Shown here piece by piece: positions 57,806-64,000 of a stretch of 64,000 bases of DNA. Both the position numbers and the translations under genes were made by a program. Position 1 is the first letter of the stretch. Each line of letters begins with the position of its first letter. The stretch spans positions 178,227 to 242,226 of the forward strand of contig JAUIRK010000285.1 in NCBI GenBank assembly GCA_030549495.1, in the 5' to 3' direction. This DNA comes from Nectonema munidae. Taxonomy: Eukaryota > Nematomorpha > Nectonematoida > Nectonematidae. The notes under the pieces were generated by a model. That model saw only the letters and a program-made list of their open reading frames with translations, did not search any database and was not told the DNA's origin.

Positions 57806-59353
57806 TCAGAAAACTTTACGTCTTTTATAAAAAAGTGGAGAAATGCTTTGAGATATGGAAAGAACTGTGACCGATTTGTTTTCTTGACTTCGATACAAGA
57901 AATCATTGTACACGGAGTAGAAGTTTGAAGGAAGAATTACATGATGCTTCACCAAATCCACATTCTTCTTTTTCTCAGTGAAGGTGGAGGAGTGTAAGTT
58001 TTGGTAGTTGGTTCGAATGAAGCGATTCATCTCATCTTGCGTGTACATCGACTTGTACTTGAAGAAGGAAGAAGCAATTTCTTTGATGATGTCCGGACAA
58101 GAAGCTTCTTTGGTTTCCAAAACGAGAGAATAGGGAAGGTAGAAGGGAGAGAATCTGTAGTTGAACTGCTTCAGAATACTTTTGTACTTACTCCAGAGCT
58201 CCTGTTCGCTGGACATCTTTTGGGAGTGAAGTGTGTTTTTGTCGGGATTAGTCTTGAAGCAGAGAAGTTTGTTGGGCAGGTGACTCTCGTTCGAAAGCAT
58301 CAGGATGTGGGAGAGGATGGAGAGGTGCGAGAAATAGTGGAAGCAGTGACAACACAACAGACACTTCTCTTCCTCCCTGCAAAAGGAATGCGGAAAAGCG
58401 ATGAAGGAAAAGCAGCGCTTCAGGTTCGCAAGCAAAAAAATGTCGAGGTATAGGGGATCCGAATTCTCAAGCCTGACGAAACAAGGCACACATTTATCGG
58501 AGAGAAATTTGGACTGTGATTTTCTTCTCTTTTTTCGACACTCTTTGCTCAAAAGCTCAGCGACTTCGTCTGCATTCATTTCACGAGATTCGTCCTCATC
58601 TTCCTCGTGAGATTTGAGATTTCTTCTCCGAGATAACTTCTTATGCTCATCTGAAACACTTTGCGAGAACTTAGAAATCAATACTTCGACTCCTTTTTCA
58701 CAAATCAAATCTACACCAGATAAATATTCATTGCCATCTAAAAAGCAGGGCATGTAATCGCATGGGGCCTTTTTTATGGTGATGTCATACAACTGACACA
58801 TATTTTTAAGACAAGAGATCGTACAAGAAGCTGTTGAAGAGGAAAGCTCTCTGTGAAGACTAATCAAACTAAAGTACCTCTCGCCTGCCATGAAATAAGC
58901 GTTGTGACTCAGTAGTATCTTCTGCTTCACCTCTTCCAATGGTTGAGCAAGATTTGGAGTGACAACAACCTTCTTCTCCAACCTCTGCTTCTCAATCTCC
59001 GCGTAATATTTCGCTATTTCTTGTCGTTGTTCATTGTAAAAGGCGGTCAAAGACTTTGCGTCTTCCAACTCAACGAGAAGATCCCCCGGCTGGGAAGACA
59101 TCGTCATGGCCGATTTGGAAGCGCTCAACATCTCATTCATCTCTTCGCTCAGCGAGACAAAGCGCAAACCAAGGCCTTCGTAAATCTTCTCATTCACGCT
59201 TTTATTCGAGTAGATGGCGGGAAGAACAAATGTCTTTAAGTCAATCATCTTGATGTAGACTTTGGCAGGTGCTTTCTCTGCTTGCGATATGAGGCAGAGA
59301 AGAACTTGGTTCTCTAGATTCACTGTTGAAACAGTGAATTCACAATTATCCAT
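57806..59353 (-). CDS. Intronless gene for a 515-residue protein of unknown function
   Basis: One uninterrupted frame from ATG (59351-59353, MDNCEFTVSTVNLENQVLL) to the stop at 57806. I do not recognise the family. Visible parts: a mixed N-terminal region (1-125) with a charged helix (AFYNEQRQEIAKYYAEIEKQ); a middle part with several Cys (about 175-225, CTISCLKNMCQLYD); a basic/acidic linker (about 240-285, SRRRNLKSHEEDEDES, then KECRKKRRKSQ) that could be a nuclear localisation signal; a Cys/His-rich hydrophobic patch (about 327-340, CLLCCHCFHYF); and a C-terminal half starting ELWSKYKSILKQFNYRFSPF. There is no signal peptide or clear membrane helix. In such AT-rich DNA 515 open codons with GC richer than the flanks argue for a real host gene. 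It is transcribed in the same direction as DYNC2H1, some 14.7 kb upstream of its start. Confidence 0.7.
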   Translation of the reverse strand: MDNCEFTVSTVNLENQVLLCLISQAEKAPAKVYIKMIDLKTFVLPAIYSNKSVNEKIYEGLGLRFVSLSEEMNEMLSASKSAMTMSSQPGDLLVELEDAKSLTAFYNEQRQEIAKYYAEIEKQRLEKKVVVTPNLAQPLEEVKQKILLSHNAYFMAGERYFSLISLHRELSSSTASCTISCLKNMCQLYDITIKKAPCDYMPCFLDGNEYLSGVDLICEKGVEVLISKFSQSVSDEHKKLSRRRNLKSHEEDEDESREMNADEVAELLSKECRKKRRKSQSKFLSDKCVPCFVRLENSDPLYLDIFLLANLKRCFSFIAFPHSFCREEEKCLLCCHCFHYFSHLSILSHILMLSNESHLPNKLLCFKTNPDKNTLHSQKMSSEQELWSKYKSILKQFNYRFSPFYLPYSLVLETKEASCPDIIKEIASSFFKYKSMYTQDEMNRFIRTNYQNLHSSTFTEKKKNVDLVKHHVILPSNFYSVYNDFLYRSQENKSVTVLSISQSISPLFYKRRKVF

Positions 59354-60088
59354 CCTCTTCAGAGTGAGAAGGGAAAGAAGCTATCGCATCTAAATGATTT
59401 GTTTAATAATGTATGCAACTCAACATTTAATATACAGACTTGACTATCAGTAATCCGCTATCAGGCACTACCACTTATCCGGCACCGATTTTGTTATCAA
59501 AAACTTGAGAGTTTTTTTTTAAAGAAGAGTCTAGAAAAAGTATCAAAAAAAGTTCAAATAAATTCCAGCCACTTTTAAGAAACATCATGCCAAACGCTTG
59601 ATTTCTTCCTCTCTAAGTAACTCAATGAAAATGTTCTTTTTCTTCATCTTATTTATGCGTGTAGTTTAATTGTTAAAAGGTTGTTTCATTCAAATAAATC
59701 ATATTCTATTCTATCCTTTTTTATCAACCAAATAAAAGTTTATAAGTTTAATAAGATATTTTAAATTCACAATATGGCAATTCGTTTTTAAGTCTGGTGT
59801 ATTTTAAACGGATCAACCTAATACATGTCTAGGATAATCTGGCTCACTCTAAGTCCCTGTGATGACGGATTAGTGGCAATAAACCTGTAGTATAAAATAC
59901 GATTTAACCATCATCGATACAACCGATTAAAGTTCGGTAGTATCTCTGGAATAAAAGAAATAGACGACCCCCCATGTGATTTCAAGGTGTATTCCCTCGT
60001 TTTCGGAACACATTCAGTGGTTGTAGTTAAATGAAGGCATTTATCAAATAGTTACATGTTTTGCTACAGTTGAACTGTCGTCTACATC
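59354..60088. other. Upstream flank of the 515-codon gene
   Basis: Probably holds the promoter and 5' untranslated region of the minus-strand gene. I see no recognisable motif and no other gene. Confidence 0.4.
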
Positions 60089-60300
60089 AGTGGTTCTCAA
60101 ACGTTGCACTCAGGAAATCTAATGATCTAAAAAATAAGGAATTCTAATGATAGAATCAAATCTCTTGTGTGGTGGCACGCATAGCAAAGTTGCAAAAAAA
60201 ATGACCTAACAATACCATGTTAAAAACGGTCAGAATTTCGCAAAGTAATTGATCTATGTACTGTACTTGGGCTGTAGTGTAGTTTTACCTCTATGATCTG
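60089..60300 (+). repeat. hAT-like non-autonomous repeat fragment
   Basis: Starts TCAGTGGTTCTCAAACGTTG and shares GCATAGCAAAGTTGCA with the copy at 9848-9983. Right end not found. Confidence 0.45.
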
Positions 60301-60393
60301 TTCTTAAAATGGAACTAGGCATCATGAAATTAAAGGATTTTTGAGCATATCAATGTATAGTTTAATCAAATAAGTGTAATATTTCTGAAAAAA

Positions 60394-60536
60394 AGAGTGG
60401 TACTTCAGATCAGAAACATTCGATACCACAAGGTCTCGGGTTCAATCCGGAATCAAGATTTCTTTGCTGATAGTTCGAATGAAGCGGTTAAATTACGCCT
60501 TCTCGATTATAATACTTCAAGGTACCTTTACATTTT
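60394..60536 (+). repeat. tRNA-derived SINE family 1
   Basis: AAGGTCTCGGGTTCAATCCG holds the B box. The body CGAATGAAGCGGTTAAATTA and tail GGTACCTTTAC match the other copies. Forward orientation, 5' part eroded. Confidence 0.65.
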
Positions 60537-60550
60537 TACAATTTCGTATA

Positions 60551-62945
60551 CGTAGGTTGACCATATTTTATTGTGCCGAAAATGGGACATTTAAAACGAT
60601 TGTAAAAAAAAACGACAATTTTCAAAACCGAGTTTAGTTGAAAGTTGATTTTCTTAACTTAAAAAACAAAAAAAAATTGACCAAAAAAGACTTTATAAAA
60701 CGTTTATCTAACAAAATAAAAACTTTATTTTAAGAAGATAAGCTGATATCATGTAAAATATCATAATTATAATTCATAAGTATGTATTTACAAACATTGT
60801 CGTCATTTAATTGCGATTTTTACTTAATATGTTGTTGAGCATAGAAAAATTTCTTTCTACTTTTATTGATGTGGCTTGTCCATTTTCAAGTAAACAGTAT
60901 AGGAACTTTGTTCTCTTCACAATTTTCTCAACGGCGTTATCTTCTAATCTTTTCTGAATGTGTATATTTAAATCACACACATCATTTGCTATGCTCAGTT
61001 GTGATGAATCTTCGTACGCTTTCGGAACACAATAACCTTCATCTTTGCATTTTCCAACCAAAGCCAGTAAAGGTTTGTACTTCAAAATTTCTTTCAAACC
61101 GTCTAGAGAAGAAACAACAAGGGCTTTTTCGCTCTATCAATAATAAGTCCAACACAATTCTTTTGACTTCAACAAACTTTTCGACATACCAAAACGCTGA
61201 CTTTAACCAGGCTGCCCATCAAGTTACAATGGGTAAACCTATTTTGTTGAAAATCTTTTGTTTGTTTGTTCTTAACTATCAACCTTTTTGATAATAGTTA
61301 TTAAATTATCTACACTTTTAAAATTTGATCTCACATTCAAGCAACAGTTATGCAATAAATGTGCTAAGCAAAAAACATGAAACAAACTTTTTAACGTTTT
61401 TCCAGCTTTTTTCATTTTTTGCGTCACTAATGAGAAGCACAAAATTTTCTTTTCTATTTATAAGTACTAATTTAATTTTGAATTGTTTTTAGTTGTAGGT
61501 TTCCAGTCTTTCTATGATTTTCAACAAAAAAATATACGCTGTGCTTAGCAATGCATTTACAAAGTTTGCAATAGAGTTCATTTTTAGGAGTTGACGTAAA
61601 CTCTTCAGGAAGTTTATTAAAATATGATTTCTTTAACTTTTTGTGAAAAAGACTTCGCAGTTTTGGGCATAACTATTAAAGACGAGTATTTTTAAAAAAC
61701 AAGAATTCTATGCGACTTTAGGATTGAAATTACAAAAGGTGTCAATACAGAAATGTGTCAAATGTTCACTTCCTCTATGCTTCTCATTTTTCAGTCACAT
61801 TAGGCATATAAGATAAAAGATATGTCAAATAAATGAGTTCTAGTCACGTTGCCGGGAATCTAAAGTCTGAAAATCTCTGAAGTAAGTTTTCATGCATTGT
61901 GCGTGAGCAACTTCTTTTTAGAAAATATTCAAAATTTGAGTTTGCCATTCCCTCAACTTATTTACATATGCTTGTATACGGAAAAAATAACAACAAAATC
62001 TTCCGCTGTACTACACTTTCTCGGTCACTTTTCTCACTCACAATGATGTGACGATTACACAAATATCGCAACGCAAATTCTTTGTAAAAAAGACACTTAT
62101 GCACAAAGCGTGAGTTCTTAGATAAGAGTTGACCCTCTCTCTTTGAGCTGGCCCTTTTTTTTGCCTCATTCACAAGTATGCGTATGATAGAAAATCATTT
62201 CTATGCCAACTGTACACCACAAGCACACAAACACGACCAAACAAAGACGCGCAATAAAGCGAGTTTTGTCCAAAAGTTTTACATGACTTTGGTAAAAATG
62301 ATCGTTCCAAAACTTATCATTTTTTGAAAGTATTCATGAAATTTATCACTTTTTTCGTCTTTTGTTAACTTACTTTCATAGCATGTTCTATAAATCTGCA
62401 TACTCTCATACCCATCCAGTATTAATATAAAACCGTTATCAACATATTCATAATTATGCGTATTGTGAGTGAAGTTCTACTCTTACATATTTTATTAACC
62501 TATTCATTTAAACTTTTTCTTGTTCAAAGCTACAATCAGTGTCAGGGTATTTTGAATATTTTTCAATAAAAATAATTGGGACTTGACTTTATTGAGCTAC
62601 ATTTGAAAAATTGACCTTATATTTGTTTGATTCACACTCTATCACGTTCTAAACCTCTTTCGACTTTTTCAAAGGTTAGAGATAAATTTTATAGAAATTA
62701 ACTTTATTGAGTTTCTCGTGCTCTAGTTAAAACACAATATTTTTTCAGCATACATATAAGAAATATACCAAAAAATTTTCTTGTCACATTCTTATTCATT
62801 TTTAGATTTTATATAGTAAAAAAAATAAAGATTTTATTTTGTCATAATATAAGCTAAAAACGGTAATTTTTAGCATATCTAATTGATAAAAAACGGGAGA
62901 TTTGTTAAAAAGACGGGACAGTAAAATAGAAGAAAAAGCTGTACT
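60551..62945 (-). mobile_element. Decayed BED/hAT-type DNA transposon
   Basis: Both ends carry inverted relatives: TATTTTATTGTGCCG near 60569 on the plus strand and TATTTTACTGTCCCG near 62926 on the minus strand. Minus-strand coding relics in order: a BED-like zinc finger (LYCKLCKCIAKHSVYFF, about 61525-61575), the hAT C-x-A-H region (FCLAHLLHNCCLNV, about 61330-61375), and the C-terminal dimerisation part at 60807-61097 (LLENGQATSIKVERNFSMLN). Several stops and frame changes lie between, and the transposase is much shorter than the usual 600 or so residues. The target duplication is unresolved. Confidence 0.65.
61915..61983. repeat. 69-bp dispersed repeat, copy 2
   Basis: Near-identical to 51581-51649. 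It sits within the BED/hAT element span. Confidence 0.8.
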
Positions 62946-63770
62946 GTACAAATACATGGATATGTACAAAGCTGTTATATTTGTCTATGCTAGATTTAAG
63001 CGAAAAATACTGTCATATTATTAACATATTTATGCCACATTAGGGATTCAGTAATTATAAGAATCTTTTCGTTCATTGTTTTACTAAAAAAAGTTTATTA
63101 AAAAAACTGAGGAAACAACTCTAAAATTTTTTTTAAGAATTTTAAGTGTAATAAAATTAAAATTCGGTGACCACTTGTGTGTAAAAATTTAATAACATAA
63201 TCAAATTAGCTAATGTAAAAAATCATCGACACATGTTAGTAAAAGTGGGTTTTGAAAACTAAATAATATTTTAGTATCAGGGACTGAATACAATATACAT
63301 ATTGGAGATTTTATTAGAAAAAAATGATGGCAATAATAAATCTACAATTAGTTTTAAAATATAGTCAAAATTTGAATAAGAACTGGAAAATTTTAAGAAA
63401 TAACTTCCAATTATAATACAAATTTGTCTGAGGTTTGATTAGAAATGTACTATGATTCTGAGGAAAAAACTAATACAAAATTTAAGAAAACGTACAAAAA
63501 CCATTTCTAAAGTCTAGTACGAATAAATATTAAATTTCAGAAATAAAAAATCTATAAAATTGATAATAATATTTTAAATAAAGAGAGAAAAATTTTCAAA
63601 CTCTCGTCTCGCCATCAATCATTTAGATGCCATAATAGTGTTGAAATTAATCAATTACCATAACAAATTATTAATAAAAAAAATTTTTAGAATGAATATG
63701 AACAAAATTAATAAAGTTTTCTCTCTTGGCATCTTATTGTATTTTGGCTTCATTCTACATAGTAAAAACA
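62946..63770. other. AT-rich stretch, nothing supported
   Basis: Long A/T runs and no open frame with recognisable content. Confidence 0.4.
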
Positions 63771-64000
63771 GGGGTTCTAAAATGTGAGCCATAAGAATTT
63801 GGAAAGACAAACTAAAATATTTTGTGGAGCCGAAAATTAGTTTTATTTAAATAAATTTGTGAAACTTTACTCTCTTTATTTGCGCTTTTTATTTAACAAA
63901 TAAAACTATTTAATCTTTTAATTTTTTATAATTTTTTTAGTTGTTGATATCGCAGCCAAAGGAAGAATAGTTTTAATAATGGTTGTCTAGCAAAATGTTT
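63771..64000. repeat. Possible hAT-like element cut by the window edge
   Basis: ACAGGGGTTCTAAAATGTGA resembles the CAGGGGTTCT ends of hAT elements (compare 27726). The element, if real, continues beyond the window. Confidence 0.3.

Noticed and set aside
58001-58453. 150-codon plus-strand open frame
   Set aside because: It lies antisense within the 515-codon minus-strand gene. Its existence follows from that gene's codon use.
1-64000. CRISPR arrays, bacterial operons, rRNA genes
   Set aside because: None seen. Spliced genes and eukaryotic mobile elements show this is nuclear DNA. The tandem arrays at 45-49 kb lack the short direct repeats and unique spacers of CRISPR.

Overview
The window looks like strongly AT-rich animal nuclear DNA. 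Host genes have canonical GT-AG introns, many only about 45-65 bp long and others several kb long and filled with mobile-element debris. DNA transposons (pogo, hAT and piggyBac types), tRNA-derived SINEs and a LINE end are all present. I guess an arthropod, perhaps a parasitic copepod, but nothing in the window proves this.

The main content is one long minus-strand gene from about 43.1 kb down to about 0.7 kb. I identify it as the cytoplasmic dynein-2 (IFT dynein) heavy chain, DYNC2H1. I could trace 38 exons (one only tentative). The tail comes first at 43-26 kb, then the linker (26-19 kb), AAA1 (19-14 kb), AAA2 (14-13.6 kb), AAA3 (11.5-6.4 kb), AAA4 (6.3-5.2 kb), then one 3.26 kb exon with the stalk, microtubule-binding domain, AAA5 and AAA6, and two short C-terminal exons. 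Splice phases agree at almost every junction. AAA1 keeps classic Walker A and B motifs. The sites that should be Walker A/B in AAA2, AAA3 and AAA4 are eroded although the surrounding fold is recognisable, so this is an unusual single-ATPase-site dynein-2.

The introns carry the accessory DNA: a decayed pogo-like transposon (17.1-18.6 kb), two hAT-type MITEs with perfect 8-bp target duplications (27.7 and 33.2 kb), copies of two SINE families, a three-copy intronic repeat, a fold-back repeat and a transposase fragment of an uncharacterised family (38.35-38.7 kb).

Upstream of the gene, 44.3-51 kb holds a nested structure. A partial copy of DYNC2H1 exon 3 abuts a decayed transposon of the same uncharacterised family. 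That transposon's reading frame is split by a 4,068-bp TTAA-flanked piggyBac-type element made mostly of two tandem arrays, one with a higher-order pattern. Further right are a piggyBac transposase remnant (55.9-57 kb), an intact intronless 515-codon gene of unknown function (57.8-59.35 kb, minus), another SINE and a decayed BED/hAT element (60.5-62.9 kb).
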